Of a stretch of 64,000 bases of DNA, positions 11,883-21,854 are shown in pieces. Source of the DNA: Pseudomonas putida NBRC 14164 (GTDB taxonomy: Bacteria; Pseudomonadota; Gammaproteobacteria; Pseudomonadales; Pseudomonadaceae). The DNA lies in the NCBI RefSeq assembly GCF_000412675.1, contig NC_021505.1, positions 986,501 to 1,050,500 on the forward strand. Reading direction: 5' to 3'. The first letter of the stretch is position 1. Each line of letters begins with the position of its first letter. The position numbers and the translations under genes were made by a program. The notes beneath the pieces were generated by a model. It was not told where the DNA came from. It did not search any database and saw only the letters and a program-made list of their open reading frames with translations.

Positions 11883-13430
11883 TCAGGGCCGCTCGGCCGC
11901 TGAACTGTCCTCTGCCACCGGCGTACCCCGGCCAGCCTCCTGACGCCACTGCAGCGCGATCAGGATCAGCGTAGGCACGCCCAGCAATGCGGTGATCAGG
12001 AAGAAATCGTGGTAGCCGAACTTCTCCACCATAACCCCTGAATACCCGCCGATAAGCCGCGGCAGCAGCAGCATGATCGAGCTGAGCAGCGCGTACTGCG
12101 TCGCCGAGAACTTCAGGTTGGTCAGGCTCGACAGGTAGGCCACAAAGGCCGACGTGGCCATGCCGGAGCTGAAGTTGTCCAGCGAGATGGTCACCACCAG
12201 CATTTCCAGGTTCGGCCCCATGTCGGCCAGCATCAGGAACAGGATGTTGGTACCGGCCGAGGCGACACCGCCGATGAACAGGATCGGCATGATGCCGAAG
12301 CGCACGATCAGCAGGCCGCCGACCCCGGCGCCGACCAGGGTCATGATCAGGCCGAAGATCTTGCTGACACTGGCGATCTGGTCCTTGGTGAAGCCCATGT
12401 CGATGTAGAACACGTTGGCCATCACGCCCATCACGGTGTCCGACATGCGATACGTGGCGATCAGGCCAAGCAGCAACAGGGCCTGCCAGCGGTAGCGGGT
12501 GATGAAGTCGTTGACCGGGGTCAGCACCGGGGCCAGGCCGCGACGGCCCAGGCTGGACAGGCACGCCCAGCTCAGCAGCACATAAAGGATCAGGCGCAGG
12601 AAGGCGCGATCTTCCAGCAGCAGGTCGAGTGGCGTTGCGTCACCGGAAATGACGCTGGACCAGCCGGTATTGAACATCTGGGTAAAGCTGGCCGGTACCG
12701 ATACCAGCAGGATGATCAGCACGAACACCGACGCCAACTGGTGCACCAGGCCGTAGCGCGCTGCCGACAACTGCGTGCGCATGGGCACTGGCGGCTCGCG
12801 CATGACCAGCGTGGTGAACAGGGCGGGGAGCATCATCACCCCGAACATGACATAAGTGCCGGCCCAGGCTTTGTGCAGGTAGCTGAAACCGGTGGAGCCG
12901 AACCACTCGGCAAAGAACAGCGCGCCGGCCGTGGCGAGCAACGCTGCCACCCGGTAGCCGGCCATGTAGCTGGCGGCGAGCGCGGCCTGGCGTTGGTCGT
13001 CGGCGATTTCCAGGCGATACGCGTCGACGGCGATATCCTGGGTGGCAGAGGCGAACGCTACCAGCACCGCCATGGCGATCAACCACGACAGGTGCTGTTG
13101 CGGGTCGCACAGGCTCATGCCAACCAGCCCGACCACCACCAGCGCTTGCGACAGCAGCAACCACGACCGTCGTCGGCCCAGGCCGCCGAGCAGTGGCAGG
13201 CGCCATTGGTCGAGCAGCGGCGACCACACCCACTTGAAGGCGTAAGCCAGGCCAATCAGGCTGGCGTAACCAATGGTCTCACGGGCAACGCCAGCTTCGC
13301 GCAACCACACGGACAGGGTCGAGAACACCAGCATGTAGGGCAGGCCGGCGGCGAAACCAAGCAGCAAAAGTACCAAGGTTGACGGGCTGGCATAGGCAGC
13401 AAGCGCAGCGCGCCAGGTTTTACGGGGCAT
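11883..13430 (-). CDS. ampG: AmpG-type muropeptide permease (MFS)
   Basis: The 515-residue protein begins MPRKTWRAALAAYASPSTL and has the AmpG family features: LLGFAAGLPYMLVFSTLSVWLREAGV in TM1, KWVWSPLLDQ, and ATQDIAVDAYR. AmpG imports GlcNAc-anhydro-muropeptides for cell-wall recycling and so influences beta-lactamase induction. About fourteen hydrophobic segments are present. Pseudomonas has two AmpG-like permeases, so this may be either the main permease or the paralogue. Confidence 0.9.
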   Translation of the reverse strand: MPRKTWRAALAAYASPSTLVLLLLGFAAGLPYMLVFSTLSVWLREAGVARETIGYASLIGLAYAFKWVWSPLLDQWRLPLLGGLGRRRSWLLLSQALVVVGLVGMSLCDPQQHLSWLIAMAVLVAFASATQDIAVDAYRLEIADDQRQAALAASYMAGYRVAALLATAGALFFAEWFGSTGFSYLHKAWAGTYVMFGVMMLPALFTTLVMREPPVPMRTQLSAARYGLVHQLASVFVLIILLVSVPASFTQMFNTGWSSVISGDATPLDLLLEDRAFLRLILYVLLSWACLSSLGRRGLAPVLTPVNDFITRYRWQALLLLGLIATYRMSDTVMGVMANVFYIDMGFTKDQIASVSKIFGLIMTLVGAGVGGLLIVRFGIMPILFIGGVASAGTNILFLMLADMGPNLEMLVVTISLDNFSSGMATSAFVAYLSSLTNLKFSATQYALLSSIMLLLPRLIGGYSGVMVEKFGYHDFFLITALLGVPTLILIALQWRQEAGRGTPVAEDSSAAERP

Positions 13431-13473
13431 GGGCCAACATCTGCCTCAAGTTTGCGAAAACAAAGCGCGCACT

Positions 13474-13827
13474 CTAACCGCTGTGCTCCATTGGGCGCCA
13501 GCCATGGCGCGTCATATCCACACGATTGTTGGTTACATTCACACCCTCCGCGCGTAAACGCGCCCGTTGTTCATCCCCTGACGGCGTCCCTGATGCAAGG
13601 CTCAACCGCCCACCTGCGCCAAGCACCCGGTGCCATGGCAGCCGGGTATCTGCCGGCAACTGACCAAGCGTGCGGCCAACCCAGCGTGCCGCGCGGCCCA
13701 GCCCCGCCTGCTCGGCCAGCTGGCCGTAGCTCACCACCTTGCCGGGCGGCACCTGGCCGAGTACCGAATACAGCACCGTTCGTCGGCCCTCGGCGCTGTC
13801 CAGGGCGTGCTCGTATCCATCAGACAT
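13474..13827 (-). CDS. Alkyltransferase-like protein (MGMT fold, PWHR motif)
   Basis: The 117-residue protein has the DNA-binding part of O6-alkylguanine transferases (VPPGKVVSYGQLAEQAG, then RWVGRTLGQLP). Where true MGMTs have PCHR it has PWHRV, so the alkyl-accepting cysteine is replaced by tryptophan. This is the mark of ATL proteins, which bind O6-alkylguanine and hand the lesion to nucleotide excision repair without reversing it themselves. Its start is 151 bases from the divergent DUF481 gene. Confidence 0.9.
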   Translation of the reverse strand: MSDGYEHALDSAEGRRTVLYSVLGQVPPGKVVSYGQLAEQAGLGRAARWVGRTLGQLPADTRLPWHRVLGAGGRLSLASGTPSGDEQRARLRAEGVNVTNNRVDMTRHGWRPMEHSG

Positions 13828-13978
13828 CAGGCCCCCCTTGGGCTGTAGATGAAACTGGACCGGTGGTTCGGCAAATGAGAGTTGAACTCAACGGCGTATG
13901 CCCGGTCTGTCCTTGCTCTGGTCGTCGGTATCTGGATAATGCCCGGCTTTTTTGTCAAAACGAACCCGTAGTCCGCCT

Positions 13979-14989
13979 ATGTATTCTAGATCCTTGTTGT
14001 GCCTGCTAGCTGCCTCCTTGTGCGCCTCCCCGGTGTTGGCCGATACCGTGTGGATGAAGAACGGTGACCGGCTCAGCGGCAAGATCAAAGTCTTCGACGG
14101 CGGTAAGCTGCTGCTGGAAACCCCTTATGGCGGCTCCATCGCGCTGGACTGGAAAGAGGTCCAGACCCTGGAAAGCGACCAGGAGATGCTGGTCAAGCAA
14201 GACGCCTACACCGGTGAAAAAGCCAAGTCGCTGAAAGCCGCCGAGCCTGGCAAGGTAACGCTGGCCAATGGCGAAGCGCCAAAGACCGTGGAACTGGCCA
14301 GCATCGAGCAGATCATGAAGCCCAAGCCGCTGGTCGAGGACTTCGTGTGGAAAGGCAACGTCGATGTGGCGCTGGACTACAAGCGTGCCGAGAACGACAC
14401 CGACGATTACGACGTAGGCTTCAAGACTACCGCTCGCCATGGCCGCTGGCGGCACAATGCCGAAGGCGAATACAACCGCGAGACCAAGGACGACGTCACC
14501 ACCACCGACAACTGGAGCGCCGAGTACGCCCTGGACCGCTTCATCACCGAGAAGTGGTTCTGGCAGGGGCGTGCCGAATACAAGCGTGACCGCATCGAAG
14601 ACCTGGCCCGCCAGCGCACCGTCGGTACCGGCCCGGGTTACCAGTTCTGGGACGATGAGCTGGGGGCGTTCTCGCTGGGCTCGCTGATCAACCGTACCGA
14701 CTTCGAATACCAGGATGGCGGCAAGGACAACTTCTATTCCGCGGCGGTGAAGTGGGACTACACCCGCTACCTGATCGGCAAGAACGTGCAGCTGTTCACC
14801 AATGGCGAGTTCGCCAAGCCGCTGGGCGGCGTGGCCGACTACTCGCTGGATGCCGAGGTTGGCCTGCGCTACAAGGTCACCGAGTGGGCCTCGCTCAACC
14901 TCAAGGCCGAGAAGGACATCATTACCGGCACGCGTGAAAGCGACCTGGACAAGACCCGCTACACCGCAGGGTTCGGCGTTACCTGGTAG
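13979..14989 (+). CDS. DUF481 family outer-membrane protein
   Basis: The 336-residue protein has a signal peptide (MYSRSLLCLLAASLCASPVLA, cleaved before DTVWMKNGDRLSG). A small N-terminal domain with repeated 'NGDRLSGKI / ANGEAPKTVEL' elements precedes a region of alternating strands (WNV, YKRAENDTDDYDVG, YNRETKDD) ending in GFGVTW with a terminal aromatic residue, as in outer-membrane beta-barrels. This is the DUF481 (YdiY-like) family, whose function is unknown. The start at 13979 directly precedes the signal peptide; an upstream in-frame start adds nine unlikely residues. Confidence 0.88.
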   Translation: MYSRSLLCLLAASLCASPVLADTVWMKNGDRLSGKIKVFDGGKLLLETPYGGSIALDWKEVQTLESDQEMLVKQDAYTGEKAKSLKAAEPGKVTLANGEAPKTVELASIEQIMKPKPLVEDFVWKGNVDVALDYKRAENDTDDYDVGFKTTARHGRWRHNAEGEYNRETKDDVTTTDNWSAEYALDRFITEKWFWQGRAEYKRDRIEDLARQRTVGTGPGYQFWDDELGAFSLGSLINRTDFEYQDGGKDNFYSAAVKWDYTRYLIGKNVQLFTNGEFAKPLGGVADYSLDAEVGLRYKVTEWASLNLKAEKDIITGTRESDLDKTRYTAGFGVTW

Positions 14990-14994
14990 ATCGC

Positions 14995-15114
14995 AGGGGG
15001 CGCCTTGCGCCCCTTCCGCCGGCAAGCCAGCTCCCACAGGCACCGAACAGGCTTGCCATTTCGCGGTCATTGTAGGAGCTGGCTTGCCGGCGCAAGGGCT
15101 GCGCAGCAGCCCCA
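14995..15114. repeat. REP-type inverted repeat pair, 'cgccggcaagccagc' class
   Basis: CGCCGGCAAGCCAGCTCCCA and a facing copy with GGAGCTGGCTTGCCGGCG enclose a variable centre, with GGGGCGC-type outer arms. It separates the DUF481 and HugZ-like genes. Confidence 0.85.
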
Positions 15115-15178
15115 TTGGCAGTGGGCCTGATAATGCTATCTTGTGCCCATCCAGTCTGCCGCCAGGAGCCGCCCTCAA

Positions 15179-15910
15179 GTGAGTACCAACGCCATCCGCC
15201 CAGCCCGGGAATTGCTCCTCAAGGAATACCGCGGCGTGCTCTCGACCCATTCCAAGTCGATGCCCGGCTACCCGTTCGGCTCGGTCGTGCCGTATTGCCT
15301 CGATGCCAACGGCAACCCGCTGATCCTCATCAGCCGAATCGCCCAGCACACCCACAACCTGCAGAAAGACCCCAAGTGTTCGCTGCTGGTGGGTGAGCGC
15401 GAGGCTGAGGATGTGCAGGCCGTAGGGCGCCTGACCGTGATGGCCGAAGCGCACAAGCTGGTCGACGAGGCTGCTGTCGAAGCGGCTGCCGAGCGCTACT
15501 ACCGCTATTTCCCGGACGCCGCCAACTACCACAAGGCCCACGACTTCGACTTCTGGGTGCTGCAGCCAGTGCGTCACCGCTACATTGGTGGCTTTGGCGC
15601 GATCCACTGGCTCGATCAGGTGACCTTGGCCAACCCGTTCGCCGGCAAGGCCGAGGCGAGCATGGTCGAGCATATGAACAGCGATCACGCCAACGCTATT
15701 GCTCACTACGTCGAACTGACCGACCTGCCACGGCATGCACCGGCGCAGATGGCCGGGGTCGACAGCGAAGGCATGCACCTTCGCATTGGCCAGGCCGTGC
15801 ACTGGCTGCCCTTTCCGGCTACTTGCAACACGCCGACACAAGTCCGGGAGGCCTTGGTTTTGCTGGCTCGGGCCGACCAATGGCCGCATGCGACGCAAGT
15901 CGAGGGTTGA
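15179..15910 (+). CDS. HugZ-like haem-utilisation / pyridoxamine-phosphate-oxidase-fold protein
   Basis: The 243-residue protein begins at GTG (15179), with CAGGAG ten bases upstream. Residues 1-150 are a split-barrel FMN-binding-type domain (KSMPGYPFGSVVPYCLD, DPKCSLLVGE) and residues about 160-243 a DUF2470 domain (MVEHMNSDHANAIAHY). This architecture occurs in HugZ/HutZ haem-degrading proteins and in uncharacterised PNPOx-like proteins. No haem-uptake gene is adjacent, so a haem role is only a family-based suggestion. Confidence 0.82.
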   Translation: MSTNAIRPARELLLKEYRGVLSTHSKSMPGYPFGSVVPYCLDANGNPLILISRIAQHTHNLQKDPKCSLLVGEREAEDVQAVGRLTVMAEAHKLVDEAAVEAAAERYYRYFPDAANYHKAHDFDFWVLQPVRHRYIGGFGAIHWLDQVTLANPFAGKAEASMVEHMNSDHANAIAHYVELTDLPRHAPAQMAGVDSEGMHLRIGQAVHWLPFPATCNTPTQVREALVLLARADQWPHATQVEG

Positions 15911-15975
15911 AATCCGGAGCGTCGGCATCCATTTGAGGTCTTATTGGAAGGTTATCTTCCGTCGAGGAACCCTTG

Positions 15976-16437
15976 ATGCGTGCTTTTCTACTGCTGTTTC
16001 TGATTTTTCCTGTGCTGGAGCTTTTCGTCTTCGTCAAGGTCAGCGCGGCAATCGGTTTCTTCCCGGCACTGCTGCTGATCATCGCTGGCTCCGCCCTGGG
16101 TGTGCTGGTGATGCGGGTGGCCGGCCTGGCCACCGCACTGCGCGCCCGTGAAAGCCTGCAGCGCGGCGAGTTGCCCGCCGAGGACATGTTCCAGGGCATG
16201 ATGCTGGCAGTCGGTGGCGGCCTGCTGCTGCTGCCAGGCTTCATCAGCGACGTGCTGGGCCTGCTGTGCCTGCTGCCGTTCACACGCCGCTTGGCCGCGC
16301 GCAAGATGCGCGAGCGTGCCGAGGCGCAGGCCCTGCGCCAACGTGCGTTCCAGGATGACCCGTTCCAGGCGCAGCCGCGTGAGGGGGGCCACCGTCCAAA
16401 CGTGATCGAAGGCGAGTATGAGCGCCGCGACAAGTAA
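15976..16437 (+). CDS. fxsA: FxsA family membrane protein
   Basis: The 153-residue protein begins [20 protein letters not shown] and has three or four membrane segments followed by a charged cytoplasmic tail. It matches FxsA (YtzA), known from E. coli as a suppressor of F exclusion of phage T7. The ATG at 15976 is preferred over an adjacent TTG. It lies just upstream of groESL, the usual Pseudomonas arrangement, and is closed by its own terminator. Confidence 0.9.
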   Translation: MRAFLLLFLIFPVLELFVFVKVSAAIGFFPALLLIIAGSALGVLVMRVAGLATALRARESLQRGELPAEDMFQGMMLAVGGGLLLLPGFISDVLGLLCLLPFTRRLAARKMRERAEAQALRQRAFQDDPFQAQPREGGHRPNVIEGEYERRDK

Positions 16438-16443
16438 AACCTC

Positions 16444-16472
16444 CGGGGCCGCGCAAGCGGCCCCGATCTTTT
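16444..16472 (+). terminator. Intrinsic terminator after fxsA
   Basis: CGGGGCCGC and GCGGCCCCG form a nine-pair stem around GCAA, followed by ATCTTTT. It separates fxsA from the heat-shock promoter of groES. Confidence 0.8.
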
Positions 16473-16502
16473 CAGCCGGATCAAAAATTTTGTATATCAA
16501 GC

Positions 16503-16530
16503 CTTGTAATTGAATCTGGCGGCCTCATGT
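16503..16530 (+). promoter_or_regulatory. Candidate sigma-32 heat-shock promoter of groESL
   Basis: CTTGTA (16503-16508) and CCTCATGT (16523-16530) are 14 bases apart, close to the sigma-32 pattern CTTGAA-N11-16-CCCCATNT. It lies about 150 bases before groES, where a heat-shock promoter is expected. No CIRCE repeat is visible, in keeping with sigma-32 control in this group. Confidence 0.5.
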
Positions 16531-16679
16531 ATGTGGTCACCGCAAGGTTTCTGGTGGCAACGCCAGACATTACACAAGTGGTTCGCCCATCGCGGGCCAC
16601 TTCCCGGCAACGCCGGACAGCATCAACCCGCCGGTGTCGATACCGGCCGATGAAAACCACAATTTGGGAGAGATCGACA

Positions 16680-16973
16680 ATGAAGCTTCGTCCTCTGCAT
16701 GACCGCGTAGTCATCCGTCGCAGCGAAGAAGAATCGAAAACCGCTGGCGGTATCGTCCTGCCGGGTTCGGCCGCTGAAAAACCAAACCGCGGCGAAGTTG
16801 TTGCCGTCGGCACCGGTCGCATCCTGGACAACGGCGAAGTTCGCGCGCTGGCCGTGAAAGTGGGTGACAAAGTGGTATTCGGCCCTTACTCGGGCAGCAA
16901 CACCGTGAAAGTCGATGGCGAAGACCTGCTGGTCATGGCCGAGAACGAAATCCTCGCCGTTGTCGAAGGCTGA
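16680..16973 (+). CDS. groES: Co-chaperonin GroES
   Basis: The 97-residue protein begins [18 protein letters not shown] and has the mobile loop [16 protein letters not shown] that docks onto GroEL. The ribosome site GGGAGAG lies just upstream of the ATG at 16680. GroES caps the GroEL chamber during folding. groEL follows after 48 bases in the same operon. Confidence 0.98.
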   Translation: MKLRPLHDRVVIRRSEEESKTAGGIVLPGSAAEKPNRGEVVAVGTGRILDNGEVRALAVKVGDKVVFGPYSGSNTVKVDGEDLLVMAENEILAVVEG

Positions 16974-17015
16974 TTTCCCCGACTTCCCGTTACTCCAAAG
17001 AATTCCAAGGATTAA

Positions 17016-18665
<1,650 letters not shown>

Positions 18666-18689
18666 GCCAGCCTTACCCCCTGCACCATT

Positions 18690-18727
18690 AAAAAGCCCCG
18701 GTTCGTGAGAGCCGGGGCTTTTTATTT
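18690..18727 (+). terminator. Intrinsic terminator of groESL
   Basis: AAAAGCCCCGG and CCGGGGCTTTTT form a strong stem around TTCGTGAGAG, followed by TTTATTTT. Confidence 0.92.
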
Positions 18728-18734
18728 TCCTGTG

Positions 18735-18845
18735 AGGGCCTCTTCGCAGCACAAGGCTGCTCCTAAAGGTATCGCGTACAGTCCGGCATCGACGCGTACC
18801 CTTGTAGGAGCAGCCTTGTGCTGCGAATGGGCCGCGAAGCGCCCC
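18735..18845. repeat. REP-type inverted repeat pair, 'gcagcacaaggctgc' class
   Basis: TTCGCAGCACAAGGCTGCTCC and the facing GGAGCAGCCTTGTGCTGCG enclose a variable centre. It lies between the groEL terminator and the convergent PAP2 gene. Confidence 0.85.
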
Positions 18846-18850
18846 CTCTG

Positions 18851-19579
18851 TCAGGCGACGCTACGCTCGACAGCTGGCGCTTCCACCACGCCCCGCCGAT
18901 ACAGAACCAGGTAATACGACCCCAACCCGATCAACCAGCAGAACACCGCTGTCCACACGTTGTGCGACAAGAAGTGGGCGCCCTGCATCATCCGCCCCAC
19001 ACCCAGCACCGATCCGGCTACCAATGCCACTACGAACGCCACCCGCGCCAACCGTGGCTTGCGATCACGCAGCATGAAGAACAGGCCGAACAAGCAGAAC
19101 CCGGTCGCTGCGTGCCCACCCGGCCAGCACAGCCCTGGCTTGTCGGTGGCCGGCCGTGGCTCCAGCAACTTGCTGTAGGTTTCGGTGCCGCCAAACTGGG
19201 TCAGGCTCCACGGGCACTGCACCTGGGTCACCTTTTTCAGCGGCGTGACAAACGCCGTGGACAGGCCCAGTGCCAGCACCAGGCAGCCCAGCTCGCGGCG
19301 CCAGCCGAACAGGTGCTTCCAGAAGAAACTGGCGGTAAACATCAGCAGCGACAACACCCCCAGCAAGATCACCACCTGCTTGACCCGGTCGTGCAGGATG
19401 TTTTCCAGCAGGTAGCTGTGGCGGCCAATGAACTGCCCGGCAGCGGGGTCGAAGAACAGGTTGGCCACATCCATGTCGACCGAAGTCAGCTCCAGCAGGA
19501 TCAAGGCCAGCGCGGTCGCCAAGGGTATGCCCAGGTACAGCCAGTAATTGATCGGGCGAGGGCGGGTTCGTTGCTGCAT
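18851..19579 (-). CDS. PAP2 family phosphatase, ColR-linked
   Basis: The 242-residue membrane protein has about six hydrophobic segments. It carries the PAP2 motifs: a KKVTQVQCPW segment, WPGGHAATG with the active-site histidine, and GVGRMMQGAHFLSHNVW with the second histidine. Such enzymes remove phosphate from lipid A or undecaprenyl pyrophosphate at the periplasmic face. It is divergent from colRS, and a good match to the ColR box lies 70 bases upstream, which suggests that it belongs to the ColR envelope regulon. The substrate is inferred only from the family. Confidence 0.87.
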   Translation of the reverse strand: MQQRTRPRPINYWLYLGIPLATALALILLELTSVDMDVANLFFDPAAGQFIGRHSYLLENILHDRVKQVVILLGVLSLLMFTASFFWKHLFGWRRELGCLVLALGLSTAFVTPLKKVTQVQCPWSLTQFGGTETYSKLLEPRPATDKPGLCWPGGHAATGFCLFGLFFMLRDRKPRLARVAFVVALVAGSVLGVGRMMQGAHFLSHNVWTAVFCWLIGLGSYYLVLYRRGVVEAPAVERSVA

Positions 19580-19640
19580 GACGGCTCCAGGGCACGAAAA
19601 AGATCGGACATTGTCGGCCGCCCGCTATCCTGTGTCCGTG

Positions 19641-19658
19641 AAGGATCAGTGAAAAAAC
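19641..19658 (-). promoter_or_regulatory. Candidate ColR-binding site upstream of the PAP2 gene
   Basis: On the minus strand the block ending TTTTTTCAC (core GTGAAAAA at 19649-19656 on the plus strand) agrees at every fixed position with the ColR consensus I recall, YYNASNNYTTTTTCAC. It lies about 70 bases before the PAP2 start and 105 before colR, so it could also affect colRS. Confidence 0.55.
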
Positions 19659-19762
19659 CGTCAAGTGCGGTGAATTTCTCCGGGGGCTGGCACCGTGCAG
19701 GCATAGGCCTTAAGCTGCGCCTGCCGCGCACCACAGCGAGAAGCGCCGCACAGGAGAAACCG

Positions 19763-20446
19763 ATGCGCATTCTTTTGGTTGAAGACAACCGCGATATCCT
19801 GGCCAACCTGGCCGATTACCTGGGCATGAAGGGCTACACCGTTGACTGCGCCCAAGATGGCTTGTCCGGCCTGCACCTGGCTGCCACCGAACACTACGAC
19901 CTGATCGTGCTGGACATCATGCTGCCCGGCATCGATGGCTACACCCTGTGCAAGCGCCTGCGTGAAGACGCCCGCCGCGACACCCCGGTGATCATGCTTA
20001 CCGCCCGCGACCAGTTGGACGACCGACTGCAAGGTTTCCGCTCCGGGGCCGACGACTACCTGCTCAAGCCGTTCGCGCTGTCGGAGCTTGCGGCGCGCAT
20101 CGAAGCGGTGCTGCGTCGAGCCCAGGGCGGCGGGCGCCGTACGCTGCAGGTGTCCGACCTCAGCTACGACCTCGACACCCTGGAGGTTACCCGCCAGGGG
20201 CGCCTGCTCAAGCTCAACCCTGTCGGCCTCAAGCTGCTGGCAGTGTTGATGCAGAAAAGCCCGCACGTGTTGCGCCGCGAAGTGCTGGAAGAAGCCTTGT
20301 GGGGCGACGACTGCCCTGACAGCGACAGCCTGCGCAGCCATGTGCACCAGCTGCGCCAGGTGATCGACAAACCGTTTGAAAAACCGTTGCTGCATACCGT
20401 GCATGGCGTCGGCTATCGCCTCGCCGAGGGCCGCGATGGAGTTTAA
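19763..20446 (+). CDS. colR: Response regulator ColR (OmpR family)
   Basis: The 227-residue protein has a receiver domain with acidic Glu7-Asp8, phospho-acceptor Asp51 and Lys102, then an OmpR-type winged helix (LNPVGLKLLAVLMQKSPHVLRR). It is preceded by AGGAGAAAC. ColR controls envelope genes in P. putida and other pseudomonads and supports survival in phenol and in excess zinc or iron. The stop overlaps the colS start by eleven bases. Identification rests on sequence and on the conserved neighbours: a PAP2 phosphatase, a methyltransferase and inaA. Confidence 0.94.
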   Translation: MRILLVEDNRDILANLADYLGMKGYTVDCAQDGLSGLHLAATEHYDLIVLDIMLPGIDGYTLCKRLREDARRDTPVIMLTARDQLDDRLQGFRSGADDYLLKPFALSELAARIEAVLRRAQGGGRRTLQVSDLSYDLDTLEVTRQGRLLKLNPVGLKLLAVLMQKSPHVLRREVLEEALWGDDCPDSDSLRSHVHQLRQVIDKPFEKPLLHTVHGVGYRLAEGRDGV

Positions 20447-21746
20447 GCAAAGCCTTGCCCAGCGCATCATCATCGCCTTTGCCTTGATGAGCGCGCTGGT
20501 GGCCGGGGCGTTCGCCTTCGGCATCGTTGCCACTGTGCACCTGGTCGAAGAGCGGTTGATTTCCTCGGTATTGGGCGGTGACCTGCAGCGCCTGCTGCGC
20601 ATGGACAGCGTCAGCGACTGGAGCCACCGGCCACGCCCCGATCAGCTGTTCTACTTCAGCGGCGGGCGTGACGACTTCGAGCTGCCCAAGGACCTGCGCC
20701 ACCTCGACCGGGGTTTCCACGAGGTGTTTCGCGACCAGCTGTCGTACCACGCCATGGTCGAGATCGTCGATGGCCGCCGGTATGTACTGCTGCAGGACCA
20801 GAGCGACTTCGAAGAACGCGAGCGCGTGCTGTTCGCGGTGGTGGTGGTGGGCTTCGTGCTCAGCCTGGTGCTGGCCGTCATCCTCGGCTGGCTGGTGGCG
20901 CGCCGGGTGATGGCGCCGGTGATCCGCCTGGCCCGCCAGGTGCGTCACCGCGACCAGCTGCTGGGCCTGGCCCCGCCGCTGGCACCGGACTACGCCGCAG
21001 ACGAAGTCGGCCAGCTGGCAGTGGCCTTCGACGATACCCTGGGCCGCCTGCGCGATGCGCTGACCCGCGAACGGCTGTTCACCAGTGATGTCAGCCATGA
21101 GCTGCGCACGCCGTTGATGGTGCTGGCAACCTCCTGCGAACTGCTGATGGAAAACCCCAATCTCGACACCCGCGCGCGCAGCCAGGTGGAGCGCGTGGCG
21201 CGGGCCACGGAAGAGATGCGCGAGCTGGTCAAGACCTTCCTGATGCTGGCGCGTGCGCAGCGTGACGAGGGCGCGGTGGCCTCGCAGGCGACCCTTCGCG
21301 AAGTGGCTGATGAGCTGATCGGCGTGTGGCGCGACACCATCGAGCAAAAGGGCCTGACCCTGTACTTCGATGGCCGCGTCAGCGCGAGCCCGGTGCTGTA
21401 CAACGCCACGTTCCTGCAGTCGGTGATGGGCAACCTGCTGCGCAATGCTGCGCACTACACCGATAGCGGCTATATCCGCCTGAGCCTGGAAGCCAACGGC
21501 TTCAGTGTGGAGGACAGCGGTGTGGGTATCCCTGAAGAGCAGCGCGAGGCCATGTTCAAGCCATTTGTACGCGGCGACGAGCGGCGCGGCGAGGGCCTGG
21601 GGCTGGGGCTTTCGCTGGTGCAGCGGATCTGTGATGACCAGGGCTGGCGCGTTACCCTCACGTCTACCTTGCCGCATGGTTGCCGCTTCCAGGTCGACCT
21701 GAGCAATACCGCGGCCAAAGGCGACCTGGACGGCATGGCCGAGTAA
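20436..21746 (+). CDS. colS: Sensor histidine kinase ColS
   Basis: The 436-residue protein has membrane segments at about 11-33 and 131-154 with a periplasmic loop of about 95 residues, then HAMP, HisKA (DVSHELRTPLMVL, His221) and an ATPase domain (EDSGVGIPEEQR, GEGLGLGLSLV). The loop has Glu38, Glu96 and the pair Glu126/Glu129 in DFEERE. From the P. putida literature I recall that an ExxE motif and these glutamates are needed to sense Fe(III) and Zn(II); all are retained here. The ATG at 20436 lies inside colR, indicating translational coupling. Confidence 0.94.
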   Translation: MEFKQSLAQRIIIAFALMSALVAGAFAFGIVATVHLVEERLISSVLGGDLQRLLRMDSVSDWSHRPRPDQLFYFSGGRDDFELPKDLRHLDRGFHEVFRDQLSYHAMVEIVDGRRYVLLQDQSDFEERERVLFAVVVVGFVLSLVLAVILGWLVARRVMAPVIRLARQVRHRDQLLGLAPPLAPDYAADEVGQLAVAFDDTLGRLRDALTRERLFTSDVSHELRTPLMVLATSCELLMENPNLDTRARSQVERVARATEEMRELVKTFLMLARAQRDEGAVASQATLREVADELIGVWRDTIEQKGLTLYFDGRVSASPVLYNATFLQSVMGNLLRNAAHYTDSGYIRLSLEANGFSVEDSGVGIPEEQREAMFKPFVRGDERRGEGLGLGLSLVQRICDDQGWRVTLTSTLPHGCRFQVDLSNTAAKGDLDGMAE

Positions 21747-21771
21747 TGGTTTGTAACAGGTCAATTGGCGC

Positions 21772-21787
21772 GCAACATTTTTTTCAC
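21772..21787 (+). promoter_or_regulatory. Candidate ColR-binding site upstream of the methyltransferase gene
   Basis: GCAACATTTTTTTCAC agrees with the ColR consensus YYNASNNYTTTTTCAC except at the first position. It lies 68 bases before the methyltransferase start, where ColR is known to act on the orf222-inaA unit of P. putida. Confidence 0.6.
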
Positions 21788-21854
21788 ATTGGCATGACCT
21801 GATTCCGACGCTTGCTTACCTAAGGTGAGCGGCACTGGAGTCAGGAGATGCCCA

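Noticed and set aside
13452..14009. 185-codon plus-strand ORF before the DUF481 gene
   Set aside because: It is the complement of the alkyltransferase-like gene and has no signal of its own.
14006..15928. 640-codon antisense ORF across the DUF481 and HugZ-like genes
   Set aside because: It crosses a REP pair and two well-supported genes and matches no known family.
18851..19579. PAP2 gene as an acid-phosphatase-type resistance gene of foreign origin
   Set aside because: Its composition matches the chromosome, and its place beside colRS is conserved; it is a core envelope gene.
20229..21764. 511-codon antisense ORF over colRS
   Set aside because: Shadow of colR and colS; no start signal or family similarity.
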